Assembly (NCBI GenBank): GCA_021029095.1
Contig: JAJOHG010000010.1
Location: 901,742-965,741 of the forward strand
Direction of reading: 5' to 3'
Length of the DNA: 64,000 nt
Origin: Phellopilus nigrolimitatus
Taxonomy: Eukaryota; Basidiomycota; Agaricomycetes; Hymenochaetales; Hymenochaetaceae
The notes beneath the pieces are model-generated. The model saw only the letters and a program-made list of their open reading frames with translations. It was not told the DNA's origin and did not search any database. The translations under genes were made by a program, and so were the position numbers. Shown piece by piece: positions 1 through 11,604 of this stretch (positions are counted from its first letter, which is position 1; each line of letters opens with the position of its first letter).

Positions 1-129
1 TAGAAAACCCATCGCAAAGAATTCCGACCAATCATCCTGTGGCTTCAATACGCAATATGCGTCGTTAGAGATTTTCTCGATCCTCGGAAGGCACAGCACA
101 TGAAGTCGGAAGGATATCCATACGGTTTT

Positions 130-577
130 TAGGGCTCCGCACCGTACCGTATACGGTTACGACCGTATAGCACAGTCCCGTTTACGAATACGATCCGTAC
201 GTACACGGCCCGTATGAAGGTGAACAGTGCCCACTTACGGTACGGATACGGTCCAAATACGGTACGGCCGTAATCTGTAATTTACGGTCTTGACATCCGT
301 TTTCAAGCAGCTACGGACAATTCACAATGCAGCAAGTTACTTATTTCAGCTATATTGGCACCTCATAATGTAGTTTAACTCAGTGCAAGCACCAGATACT
401 CGAATCTCATGACATATAGCAGGGGCCGTATACGGCACTTGAAGTGTCACATCGTTACGGACACTGCCCGTAACTTACGATCCGTATTTTGAAAAATTTG
501 AGGCGCTTACGATACGGTTACGGGACCGTATACGGTACGGCCGTAAACCAGAATTACGGTCACGGTGCGGAGCCCTA
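130..577. mobile_element. hAT-like MITE (copy 1)
   Basis: A 448-bp element bounded by inverted repeats that begin tagggctccgcaccgt on the left and end with the complement on the right. It is flanked by the exact 8-bp direct repeat acggtttt at 122-129 and 578-585. An 8-bp duplication is the hallmark of hAT transposition. The interior is packed with short motifs related to tacggtacggccgta in both orientations and has no coding capacity, so it is a non-autonomous element. Its ends match the element at 33408-34323. Superfamily is inferred from duplication length and TIR only. Confidence 0.85.
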
Positions 578-585
578 ACGGTTTT

Positions 586-709
586 GTGTTTCCATAACTT
601 TCATATTATTTGTAGACATTTACCGCGAATATAATACGCTTGCGGGCGATGGTATACATAATAGATGGAGTACGGGTATACGTACAGACAATATAAAGGG
701 CAGAATGAA
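586..709. other. Short intergenic stretch
   Basis: AT-rich spacer between the MITE and the stop codon of the minus-strand gene. No feature seen. Confidence 0.5.
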
Positions 710-1363
710 TCAAGTGCTGTACCAGCCACTCATCAGCCATGCCTCGTTGTGCAACGAGTGCACCGTGCTCAGGTCCCCGTCAGCGGCACCCGCAGGCACC
801 TCGCGCAACCGCTTTTCTAGCGCGAATGCGATCTTCGTCAGCGCAGCTGAGCATGTCCGGTGACCGTACGGGAACGCGACGAACGCCTCGCGGTGTGTCA
901 GGATCGCATCGAGGAAGTTGAAGTCCGCATCTCGCATGCCGGATGCGGAGCAGGCGGTGGGCGCAAAGTGCGTGTGCAGTGCATGAAGAAGGCCGCAGCC
1001 GAGGGCGGGCTCTTCATCTTTCGACGCAATAAACTGGATGCGCGTTCAGCTGATATTTATTGTAAGAAATACAGATTGACGCACCTGGGTGTTCCCTTCC
1101 CCGTCAGTCACCTCCATCATCATCGCGTCCTCTGTGCTTGGACCCGCGTCCGAGCCAGAGTTTGCGCGGGACAACTCCAAAGGATGTATCGAACATAACT
1201 CATTCTAGACGGCGCACATAAGTATGGGAAAGATTCTCGCAAAAACATTGCAGTACGATGACGAACATACCTGCTTGCTTTGGTCGAACTGCCCGTCAGC
1301 CGGCTCAGGAGCCCATCCTCGTAAGGTCAATGATCCAAACATGCCGCAGATCTCGGCGTCCAT
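710..1363 (-). CDS. Small three-exon protein of unknown function, 178 aa
   Basis: I do not recognise the family. The model on the minus strand is exon 1 1271-1363, exon 2 1085-1204 and exon 3 710-1033, with GT-AG introns of 66 bp (1205-1270) and 51 bp (1034-1084). Both introns are phase 0, and removing them leaves an open frame of 31+40+107 codons. The start is MDAEICGMFGS and the end is LMSGWYST. The middle is acidic and Ser-rich (GPSTEDAMMMEVTDGEG). The third exon looks like a folded segment with alternating hydrophobic residues (FNFLDAILTHREAFVAF). No signal peptide or membrane helix is evident. Three consistent exons in phase argue for a real gene, although no homology supports it here. 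Confidence 0.6.
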
Positions 1364-2606
1364 AGCAGAATTCACTGGGCCGTTCTACGAGGAACAAGGC
1401 ATATATAACACATGCCAGTGATTATAAAGAGATTAACATTGCATTCCGGGACAGAATGTTGAGTGCAAACTAACCTCGTAGTCCAGCGACGTCGTCGAAA
1501 GGGTGCGTTGCATCGACATGGCAGTATATGCAGCGGCTATATTGGAGTCAAGTGTCGGGCTGCGGATAGTTTAAAGGAGCACGGAAAACGATCAAGGCGT
1601 GCACAGAGGAAGAGGCGACGGATAGGAGCAGCCACCAGAGCTAGTGAGCCACTCTTATTGATTCGGGAGAAGAGACAGGAGGCTTGGAACCCTCGACCCG
1701 CGGTCATCCGCTTGTGGGTGACTCGTCCGCGTAGCTTGCCTGCGAGCTCCCACGTTTCCCGCACATTGCATACGCGTGCCCTCCGACGGTGGGCGCGATC
1801 ATCGCAAACTGAATAGATGTGCTTTGCGCTGCTGCATGTGAGATGATTCGAAAAGACGGAGGTGGCAAAGCAAAGCACTCGTGTGAATAAACGTGCATCT
1901 CTCAATTGTGGCCAAACATGTTGGATTCTTTTCTTTCTTTTCTTCTCGCAGTGCTGTCAGATGCTCTCTTGTGAAAAATATTTTGTTCGCCCGCTGAGGT
2001 CTTATTTTGAGCTCCTGTTCGCGATGCGGCGATACAAGTATTTCTTCTGGGTTTACGTTGACCCCGGCGACGAGTCTCCCTGGTTTCCGTTGCAACTGCT
2101 GATATTCCGAAAGGAAAACGACAAGCAACCTTGATCATATGATAATGGTTTTTATTTTATTTTAGAAAGCGTCCTCCAGTCGACTGAACGGTCATACGTG
2201 TATTACTTCGTACTCACTCTCTATGCTGGCAAGGCGTTGCACACCCACATGGCAGCAGCCAAAAGTCTAAGCTAAATCTCAAAAGCAACTTTTTTTCAAG
2301 AAGTGACAAGAGGCCCGAAAATAATATGCCGCGATGCTTCAACGTGTTATCCCGCGAAAATACCAAGAAGGCCTCGAGGAGGCCTCGTTCCTCGCCCTAC
2401 CAACCGCTTCCCTTGCTGCACATGGCTACGGCATGGATATATTTCTTTATGCCGCGAAGCACGCCGAAGGTGAGGCGCAAGCGAATTCGACTGGCGGACT
2501 GGAATAAAAGGCGTGAGGTCTTGTTCCCGAGGTCTCAACTTCCGCTCTTCGTTACCGCCGTTCCGCATCTAGCACCATCGGTCTCCTGAGCTTCCCTTCC
2601 TAAACA
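1364..2606. other. Intergenic region, no convincing gene
   Basis: Several overlapping ORFs of 60-120 codons lie on both strands here, but none has a recognisable domain, consistent codon use or plausible introns. A possible TATA-like AATAAAAGG at about 2502-2510 lies upstream of the small ORF at 2641. Confidence 0.4.
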
Positions 2607-2640
2607 TTGGCCGTTTCACCGATCAACACACCTGACCACA

Positions 2641-2895
2641 ATGTTGTACCTTCTCCTGCCCGCCTCGCTCACGACGCTCCGCTCGCACAAGCGTCCATCA
2701 CACAACAAGACGCCGTCCGCGGCTTCGAATTCTACCGCGCGCACTGCGTGGCCGGCGCATTCACACCCCCTCGCGCGCTCGCCGAGTGTGTCGTCATTCT
2801 CCTCCACGACCTCCTTCTCGTCGCACCTTTCTGGCGTGCCCGCAGACGCCCAGGCGAAGGGGAAGGGAAGCTTCTTCGCGCGTTTTGGAGCCTGA
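2641..2895 (+). CDS. Possible small Ser-rich protein, 84 aa
   Basis: An uninterrupted frame starts at an ATG in a favourable fungal context (ccacaATG, A at -3) and encodes a short Ser/Thr/Ala-rich protein that ends GSFFARFGA. There is a hydrophobic start (MLYLLLPASLTTL) but no clear signal-peptide cleavage site. A TATA-like AATAAAA lies about 135 bases upstream. No family is recognised. The alternative is a chance ORF in GC-rich DNA, since two other frames are also open here. Confidence 0.35.
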   Translation: MLYLLLPASLTTLRSHKRPSHNKTPSAASNSTARTAWPAHSHPLARSPSVSSFSSTTSFSSHLSGVPADAQAKGKGSFFARFGA

Positions 2896-5800
2896 AGAAC
2901 TGACGCTGATGGGTGGAGGCCCCGGCGAAGACACGTTCTGCTGCTTGGAGATGGGAAATCGGCTTTAATCAGCTGGTACGTTCAGAACTTTTCATTTCGC
3001 TCGGATCTGAGTCCTATGGCTAATTATAACTTCGTTCCTCCAATTGTGTTCTCATGCGTAGGACTGCGCAGGACTGCGCAGACGCTCGACGCTCCACCCG
3101 TGGCTATCGACTATAATTTACGCTTTACGACATCGCATTTCAACATGTGACTCTATCGCTGGAGCCGACTCTCGACTCTGTGATGACTGGCCGGTAAATC
3201 GATGGATTGCCAGTGCGATTTTAGAAACATCGATTATTCTGGGGTTTCTGTGTATCTTTTTGTTGGGATTGAATTCGGGAATCGGGAATGGGAAATTAGA
3301 TTGAGCGCAAAAGATGCTGTACATTTATGTCAAGGCAATGTATTATTCATATATTGGAATGTAATGAAAAGTGCTGTAAAATACCTTAACCAATAACGAG
3401 CCATACATGAAAATGGCTGTAAACTTCATCTACGTGTAAACGATCAAAAAAAAGTTGCGATCAAGTATCGGATTTCAAACACATGGGTGTTAGCATGTCG
3501 ATGTAAGCATAGAGCTCCATGGCAAGACGGTAAACCGCAACCCTTGGGCGCCTTTGTGACTCATGACAACCTGTAATAGTGCACACAGCTGATGAATATG
3601 TAGATACAGTGCTATACGGCCTCTGGGTATGTTTTAGACATGGCACAACAGCACGACAGAGAGCAGGCTGATTGGCGCAAGGAAACGCGTCTTGAACGCG
3701 TTCACGTTTAGATCTCCGCTCGAAATTTGACCTGTCGATCATCTGGGAGACGCGACGACGCGTCCTGAACAAATAATGCTACCAACCCCTTGCCCCAATT
3801 GCACCGCATCATTATCTGGAAGTATACCTAGTATCACATAAAACTTCATATATGCTTTGCGAATCTCCTGGCGTCAATTTAGGTGATTGGCGCTGGGCAA
3901 AAGCACAGATTCACTAGGCGGCCCTCCCCCGAGCATCAAGGTACACTTCGGCTTTATGTTCCGTAATAGACCTGTAATATTCTACACGCGATGATAAGAA
4001 TATCATCTACTACTCTAGAGAGGGCCTGGCCATTTGGATCGGGAGTGTGTCAGTTCAATTTTCGTGTATGAGCGACGGAGACTAAGGGTCATTATGAGCG
4101 ATAGTAGCTGCAACCACACGCTGGATACACATTAATAGTTCTCGATTCTTTCCGCTTCCTGAGAGCCCATAGTAGTGAGTCGATGCCATCGGCACCCTCG
4201 CCGGTATTTACCGACTGTCCAGGCCTCAGGGTGTACCTCAAATCTCATATCAGGTCGGACACGGTTCTTCATCATACGCACACGTACAGATAATTTTTGC
4301 TAGAAATGGAGCGCACTAGATGTAAGCGGCGCATGATATGGGGATTTTACACAGTCATGTATGTGCTTCTGTACGAACAGCTTCGACACGAACTTCATGC
4401 ATAACAGTTTCGGAGTTTAAAGAATTCTGTGGAAGATTAGACTTTCATACCTCAAAGTTTCATCTCAAGGACGATGAGAATTTTAAAATTTATGGAAAGC
4501 TGATAAGCATCCATGTATCGCAGAATGTCTTGTCTCACACTTTCTTCGGACTTCGGAGAAGCCTTCGTATTTCATTTCCGAGGAATAAATAGAGGGCGCT
4601 CGCCCTGTGAACATTCGGGAACAAAATGAACTCGGCTGTGCACATGTAGAAGATGCCGTCCGGCGGTATCTTAATGGCGTTGAGGGGCCTCATTTTCCTC
4701 GGTCACAGGCCCTCGCAATTTACTGCCGCGATCCTTTTACGCAGCACATGCCTAGAAATGTCTGTATGGGAGTCCTGGGCGGTGTCCCACGCGGTCGCTG
4801 CACTGAGAACAGCCCCTCGTTAGCCACCGATGTGACCTTGGAGATGCGACACATGCACGTTATCGACGAGCTAAGCCTGGGTCTGAGTTGAGGCCTGAGT
4901 CTGGAGCGAGCAGTCAAAATGAGTAAACACCTCATGGAAGGCTGATTTGAATTGACAGGCTGTGTTCTAATATCGCATCGAGAATTGTCCCAGAATGGCA
5001 GAAATACAATAAATGAGACACGGTGGCTCATGAGCCTGAGCTATTGGTAGTGCATCATTTAGCTGCCTGGCCAAAGTCATGATGATCTACGACTTCTGGC
5101 CTTGACCGAGCTTTACAGCGTCAGATCTTGATGTATCGTTGACAGTTGCTATGTCGTCTGCGAAGTTCACACCGGGAATTCGGGAGAGGAGGTTTTAGTG
5201 AACGATTCAGCTCGAACAACACATAGCAAGTCACGTTGAGTGTTTATAGCTTACCGAGGCCTAGGATCGGAGATTGCGAAGGAAGGTGATTTAGGACGTT
5301 GCGGACTTGTCAGTATCTCGTGTAGATCAGATATTTTAGCACTGGCGACTCGAAGTGCACGATCAAAAAGTACTTATTTTAAGCATTCACTTCTGATTAC
5401 CAGAGCATCGGTTTCACCGTCTCGAACACCGAGCATTCCCAGAGTACCATTTCGCCCGAGGCGCGTAAATTGGAGAGAAACAGTAGCGCGATCGGAGGTA
5501 CTCGACGGCATCTGAGCCGACTCGACGTCAAGGGCACTTGCAACACAGCACAAGTACCGCAACTAGCCCAGAAGGTCTGACAGACTTCCGAATTGGCCTG
5601 GGATTGCTGGCAGCTAGACTGAATGATCGCGAGCCCGGCGAGTTCGGCGCTACGGCTGTCCGGCGGCCGCCAACTCGCCTATCGTGCGAAGACAAAGTTC
5701 GATGTATTGAGTCCGTTCCGTTCGTGAGTGGCTGCCAGCTCCATGCCGATAGATACGGGAGAGGCAGTTTTGAATAGTGGAGTGCCGGGCTTGTTATCGT

Positions 5801-6772
5801 ATCGACACATACATATGCATAGTCTGCAGGTGAACGAAGTGAAGATGACGAGGAAGAGGAAGAGGCACCGGCTGCCCAGGTTGATAGGCTTGCCAAAGTA
5901 GCAAGGTAGGTAGCCAAAAGATTTCTCTGAGGGATGAAGGGAGTCGGATGGTACGCGCCTTCGGACTAAACGCCGATCCCACCACTTTAATTCTATTTTA
6001 GTCTTTAGTCTTTTCGTTCTCTGAGCGGAAGAAAATTTTGCTGTTCCGAAAAAGCCGGAGCACGCATTGCGTGGGATCATGTAGAAACCCGCGAAGGAGG
6101 GGCTGGGAAAGACGAGACAGTGCATTAGAAAACAGTAAACTGCTATGTACGTACGTACGACTATCGGACTGATTAATATGTATGACGAGGACACGGACAG
6201 ACACACGGTGGGTTCGAAGCACACTGGAGGAGGAACACACGGGGAACACACGGGGAACGCAAGGAACGCACCGAGAACACAGAGCACGGCGATGTACTGG
6301 AGACCGTTTCGAGGAGACCGAGACAGTGAAAGAGCTATCTACAATTGCGAATGCGATGATGCAAGGGGAGTATAAATATGTATGGTGGTTCCAAGCTGAA
6401 GGGAGAAGAGAGAGCAAATAAAGCAGAGTCACAGTGCGGGGTTGGGGTAAAGCAGATAAGACGGTAGATGGGGATCTATGGTACCCGATAGCGGGGATCA
6501 GATGTTGCTGAGGAGAAGAATGGATCGATGGTGGTGACTAATTGGGCGGGGAGCAGGTCTAGATAGCAACCCGAGAGGAAACGTGCTTGTGCAGGGGTAT
6601 GTAACGGAGCGAAAAGGAATAAAGAAAGGGGGAAAAAGCGGGGGAAAAATATAACGCATGGAAGGAGTTTTGGTCGTCCCGCAAGCGCCATATAGATACA
6701 GCGAAGCTTCGATGGAAGGGACAAGCAAGTGCCGCAATCACGAAGTAGCGGAGACAGACGTCAGACGGCACC
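2896..6772. other. About 3.9 kb without a supported gene
   Basis: Low-complexity intergenic DNA of mixed composition. Short ORFs occur on both strands (for example 5679-6287 minus, 202 codons, Cys/Ser/Phe-rich) but overlap each other in several frames and show no domain or intron logic. A short tandem duplication of ggactgcgca lies near 3061-3082, and a run of cacggggaac-like units near 6237-6265. The last few hundred bases are probably the 3' UTR of the minus-strand gene that ends at 6773. Confidence 0.45.
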
Positions 6773-7829
6773 TCAGTAGTGCATCGATGTTGTACGCCTC
6801 CGTCCGCCGCCCGGCAACACCGGAGCGTCTTTTCGTCTCAACGCGTTCGCGTTCATGGGGTAGTGTGAGCCTTGTGATCCGGCGCCAGACCCGGTTCCGG
6901 AAGATGAGCCGAAGATGCGCTTGAAAAGCGGCTGCTTCTTAGTAGGCGAGACGGGTTGAGAAGGGGAGGCATAGGCCGGAGATTGGTAAGTTTGTGCGGC
7001 TTGTGAGGCATACGGAGAGGCATGGGTCGGCGAGGTGCTCTGTGGAGACTGCACGTAAGGAAATAGGTTAGCGAAACATCATCATGGGATAAGCGAACGC
7101 GGCGAAGGAGAAGATGAAAGGCACGAGGAGAGCGGAAGAAGGAAAAGAGAGAAAGTTACGTACGCGGACCTCTACGCGCGTGCCGGGCGCAGGGATGACG
7201 ACGTACGTCTGGTGGCCGTGGGTCATCACGACCGGGTGACCGGGAGCGGATGGGTAGTGCGGCTGCGGTTGCGATTGGATCAGTGTCTGCGTCTGCGCGG
7301 GGAGGGTGGCGGAGCGCACAGGTCCCTTAGACAGCTGGACCTGGCTCGAGCTGAAGGCGGGCTGCGAGGCATGGGCATACGTCTGCGAACGCGCGGGCGG
7401 CGGGCGGGAGTGTGCGCGCGCGCCCGATCGAGAGTGGGAGTGCGGCCGCGAATGGGGTGGGGAACTGGAGCTCGGGCCCGCACTTGCCCGGGGCGCCGCG
7501 GGTGCGCCGTAAGTCTGGACGAGTGTCTGCGAGGATGCGTTGGATGGGCCGCGGTGGTGGTGGGCATGGTGGTAGTTGTGGCGGTCGCGTGTCCTGCTGT
7601 GCGATTGGCCGCTGACGGCGCGGGGGTCGACGGGTGTAGATGCTGAGCGCACTAGGGGCTTCGTTGGTGGGTTGGCCGGCGCTGGAGGGGGATCGCCGTA
7701 CTCTGAAGGGAGGAAGGGGTTGCCGTAGCGGGGTGCCTCATAGCTCTGTCGGTCGACCCAGCGGGCGATGGCGCGCTGCTTCACCATGTACTTTTCGTAC
7801 GCGTCGGGTGAGTAGTCGTACTCGGTCAT
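6773..7829 (-). CDS. Low-complexity Ser/Pro/His-rich protein, 313 aa
   Basis: Two exons: 7164-7829 (222 codons, ATG at 7829, MTEYDYSPDAYEKYMVKQR) and 6773-7048 (91 codons plus stop), separated by a 115-bp phase-0 intron, donor GTACGT and acceptor TGCAG. The N-terminal 50 residues look folded or helical. Residues from about 60 to 200 are a disordered His/Ser/Pro/Arg-rich linker, followed by a short hydrophobic strand (VVIPAPGTRVEV). The C-terminal tail has a basic-hydrophobic motif (KKQPLFKRIFG) that could bind a partner or a membrane. No enzymatic domain is seen. It may share a promoter region with the divergent NAD kinase 458 bp away. Function unknown. Confidence 0.75.
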
Positions 7830-8287
7830 GGCAGCTTTTCCTCTTTTTTTTCTCTCTTCTTCTCTGTCTGTCTTTCTCCTTGTTTATATGCGGAGAGGAA
7901 ATGGAAGACGAAGGGGGTAGCTGTGAGGGAGAGGGAGAGGGGGATATATATGCGCTAGCGGGGAGTATAGTTAGATCATGGGTATAAGTTGGGTATAAGT
8001 AGCCTGCTCAGCTGCTGTAGACTTGGATGCCAGCCTGCCAGCCACGCTCCCTTCTTCGGGAAAAGAAAAAATCCTCTCTCCCGATTGGGATGTATTATCA
8101 CTCCCAAATCAGGCCTAGTTTGGGTTCTATTTAGTTTTAAATAAATGTTCATTTAGTTTATTTAAAAAAATTCATTTATTTCCTATTTCTGCTTCCGCCT
8201 TCCGTTTCTGCCAACCCTCGGCTCTGTTGCTCATCGTCTGCGGTGCTCGATGTCTGCTCTCCGAGGCCTGTCCAGAGCAGTAGCTCG
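7830..8287. promoter_or_regulatory. Divergent intergenic promoter region
   Basis: 458 bp between two divergent start codons. It contains pyrimidine-rich tracts next to the minus-strand ATG (7841-7880) and an AT-rich block at 8130-8185 (repeated taaa and ttta). No specific transcription-factor site can be assigned by eye. Confidence 0.4.
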
Positions 8288-10050
8288 ATGTCGACGGCGT
8301 TCATCGACCAATTTTAATATTCTGCTCCGCCCCTTATCAAATTCAAATCTATTTTCGACATATTTGCGTTCGTCGCAGCCGTGCGTACCCGCCGTCACCG
8401 TGTCTGTACGCGACGACAAGGTTCACCCTCGAGAAAGACAGTGCCTCTCTAAGCAGTCCACATGTGAATGCTAGCACGAGTGCGAGTGCGAGTGCGGGTG
8501 CGGGTCCTAACCCCATAGTCGGCCCTCTGCGGCTTCCGCCCAAAACAATCCTCATCGTAAACAAACTACGCACGAGGCCCGTTGTCGATGCAATGGAATC
8601 TCTCCTCGCGTGTGTTTTTTCCCCCACTCTTATCTTATTATTCAAAATTGCTGAGTTAGAAGGCCCATAGACACATACACGTCAAGTACCCTGGTACGAC
8701 TGTCTTTCATGAAAAAAGGGCTGATATCCCGGACGGCGTAGAGGCCTGGGAACCAGGTGCGTTCTTTCTGAGTCTCTCCACCGCTAAGCCTGCAACACTG
8801 ATGTAACGGACTGATTGCAGGCCAGCCCATCGACCTCGTCGTCACCCTCGGTGGTGATGGCACTATCCTCCACGCCAGCTCCTTGTTCAAGAAGGGCGCT
8901 GTTCCACCTGTCCTCAGCTTCTCTATGGGCACCCTTGGCTTTTTGTTGCCCTTTCGTGAGTAGCGTGGTTTTCGTCATCAAGGTTCTGCTCTTGTGTCTG
9001 TGTGGTCATCGAAAGATGTTCCGTTTGGACTGATATACACGCTCTGGCCCATCTCCCTACCTCGCAACTTGCGGACTAAAACAACATAGCTTATGTCCGT
9101 CCGGGAGCAGACAGATCTATCATCGTTCTCCTATCACGCGTCCAAACCTAACAACCTTGAACTTTAACTGATACTTCCAGACATCGACGACTTCGCACCC
9201 GCCCTTGAGAGCGCCTTTCTCGGCAAAGCCACCGTGCTCTACCGAATGCGCCTTTCGTGCACCTTCCAGGACTGTGACGGGAATGAGATCGGCGGGCCGG
9301 GAGACGGTGCGTCTCCCCTCCTTAATCCATCGGACACGGGAACTTGAACTTTGAACTTACGCCTGTGCAGCTTGGCAGGTGATGAACGAGGTAGCGCTGC
9401 ACCGCGGTCGCTCGGCGCACCTGAACACCATTGATGCCTTCGTTGATGGCCAGCATCTCACCGAGGCCGTATCAGACGGCCTCATCGTTGCCACTCCCAC
9501 CGGCTCGACCGCGTACTCGCTCTCCGCCGGCGGGCCCATCGTGCATCCCAGTCTCAGCGCGATGGTGCTGACCCCGATATGTCCGCGGAGCCTCAGCTTT
9601 CGGCCGCTGGTCTTCCCCGCAACAAGTCGGGTGACGCTTCGGGTCTGTTTTCTCCCCGTTTTCTTATTTGCGTGTTTTTGCTTATGGTCGCACATGATGT
9701 CATTTGTCATGCAGATCGGCGAGCGCTCGCGTGCCCCTGCGGGCGTGTCGATGGATGGGCAAGAGGCGCGCGTGCTCGCGCCGGGAGAGAGCGTCACCGT
9801 GCGCGCGAGCCCGCACCCGATTCCGTGCATCAACCGCTCCAGCATCGCTGAGAAGCCCGCGCACGACCGCCTCGACGGCGGCTCGTCGCATTTGACTTTC
9901 CGGGAAGAGGGAAGGGCCGGCGAGCAGGGCGGCCACTACACGGAGGGCGCCGGCCCTGGCGCGGAGGACGACTGGGTGCGCGATATCAATAATCTGCTGC
10001 AGTATAATGCGACGTTTAGGAGCAAGGCACTGTTGAGGCATAGTCGGTAG
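8288..10050 (+). CDS. NAD(+) kinase (ATP-NAD kinase family), 398 aa
   Basis: Phosphorylates NAD(H) to NADP(H), the sole de novo source of NADP. Seven-exon model: 8288-8298, 8379-8609, 8671-8756, 8821-8955, 9181-9306, 9371-9642, 9715-10050. The exon lengths sum to 1197, so the frame closes exactly. Family motifs in order are an N-terminal strand [12 protein letters not shown], the nucleotide-binding GGDGT in [35 protein letters not shown], and the signature [15 protein letters not shown] conserved C-terminal tail [12 protein letters not shown] follows. The first coding exon is only 11 nt and its donor (GTTCAT) is weak. It was chosen because it is the only upstream ATG that splices in phase, giving [26 protein letters not shown] donor at 9643 is also atypical. 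The core is certain; the exact N-terminus is less so. Confidence 0.9.
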
Positions 10051-10952
10051 CGAATAGCGGCGGCTTGCGTGGGTGAAAACGGACCTTGGTCCGGTGCCTG
10101 GAGCGGAGGGATAGGGCGAGACAGGGATATGGCGGGACGCGGGGTGCAACTCTACTCAATGTTCATCAAAATAAACTATAGGGCTGTACACAGTGGGTTC
10201 TTGTGTATAATTGGATCAGGGCTTCTTGGGTTTTCAGTGTCACTTCCCGCTTGTAAGATCTTCGTGGAGGCGCGGAGAACTGCGATGATCTCTGTCGTCG
10301 CGTACCGCGTGCGATAGAAATTGAGAAGTCTGTTCGAGTGATTATGAAGAGTAGCGACGTTCAAGGAACAAGACTATATCATCCTATATCTACCATCGTG
10401 ATATAGACGTTTGAAGTGATCCAAAAAAGCAATATCGCCATCATATTACAGATCGAGAAGATTTATATAAGTGTTACGCGGGCGGCAAAAGTATAAAATC
10501 CAGGGCGCTCTCGAAGTTAAGGTACATAGGCGCCCGAGATTCAGGGCGATTGAGGTATTTCGTTGGCATTCCCTTTCATTGAAAAGTTCAAATCACTCGG
10601 ATTTGGGAAACGGAAAAGGAGAGTTACTATAGCTATTTGTATTCTGGATGTACAGTAGGTTTGGGGCAATGAGGTATTGATACATGGATGAATTACATGT
10701 CAAGCGAAAAGCCGAGAGGAATGTCCGATTTGGTCTAAATGCAGCGGGAAAATCACAATGTTTAGGAATTACGAAAGAAAGGACCAAAAAAGGGACGCCA
10801 TAGCCAGCCAGACATGCTTGGATGCCAGAGGGCGGAAGTCGCGACAATGCCAATGTAGGGAAAGAAGTCGAGCCAGAGTGAAATGTGAGGATAAGTTATG
10901 GGTATTCGGAATGTGTGTCCGTCGGTTGGATACATCGCGTCCCGGGTTCGCC
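10051..10952. other. Intergenic, probable 3' UTRs of convergent genes
   Basis: AT-rich spacer between the NAD kinase stop and the stop of the minus-strand gene at 10953. No supported ORF. Polyadenylation signals cannot be pinned down by eye, although aataaact occurs at about 10170. Confidence 0.45.
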
Positions 10953-11604
10953 TCATCGGTGCTTGCCAAACCATCCGAGCGCGCTCGTACAGCGCTTCAT
11001 CACCGGCGACGCGGGCTGCTGCAACAAAGCCTGCGGTGACCTGTCTGAGTCGCGTAGGTCCGCGCCCAGCAAGTTGCTGTCCTTGCTGTCTCCGAAGCTC
11101 AGGCCGGGGCCCGAACCGCTATATCCGTACTGCGGGGGTGCATCCTCTGTAATCCCCGGGGCGGAGGTGATGATGTCCGTCTCGGATTTGGCTGCGCGGG
11201 AGGTGCTCGCGAGCGGCAGAATGGAGAGGTCGACTATTTCGTATGTCGCGAGCGAGTGCAGAACGCGGCCCCACGCCATGGGCGCGATGCGCACCGTGCG
11301 CAGCATGCTGCCGACACGAACGTTGACTGAAAATGCGATACGCTCGCGCGCAACGTGCTGCAAGTTGTGGAAAAACGCCTTGTGCGTAGTCGAGTGCTTT
11401 CTATGATAGAAAATGAGGAAAAAGTTAGTGGCGGTAATTTTAAAAAGAGGGCGGCATGGAGCTGACCTCGAAGTCCGAAGTCGGTTGCACATAGACCATC
11501 TCGTTGTCTAAACGATAGGTGACGAGCTCAGCGGGAGTCTTTTGCTGTGGCGGCTGCTTCGAGGAAGAGCGCGAGGAAGGGTTGGGAGAGCGTCTGGACA
11601 TCAT
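10953..11604 (-). CDS. Small conserved-looking protein with a one-base frameshift
   Basis: Exon 1 is 11467-11604 (46 codons, MMSRRSPNPSSRSSSK..., ends PTSDFE). A 66-bp phase-0 intron at 11401-11466 follows, then exon 2 at 10953-11400. Exon 2 opens in phase as KALDYAQGVFPQL, but after about 11362 the sensible frame moves by one base and continues QHVARERIAFSVNV to LGWFGKHR and a stop. Exon 2 is 448 nt, exactly one base more than a whole number of codons, so a single inserted base explains the break. The intended product is about 194 aa, probably an unrecognised fungal family with a compact domain (VRIAPMAWGRVLHSL) and a disordered tail. Either a sequencing indel or a recent null allele. Confidence 0.6.

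Noticed and set aside
1463..2134. Overlapping ORFs of 90-122 codons on both strands
   Set aside because: Open in several frames at once, no domain, no plausible introns or start context; explained by base composition.
5528..6432. Minus-strand ORFs up to 202 codons
   Set aside because: Cys/Ser/Phe-rich low-complexity translations that overlap in three frames; more likely 3' UTR or intergenic DNA.
7212..7646. 144-codon plus-strand ORF
   Set aside because: Antisense shadow of the Ser/Pro/His-rich exon of the minus-strand gene.
9357..10149. Minus-strand ORFs across the NAD kinase
   Set aside because: Shadows of strongly biased coding sequence on the plus strand.
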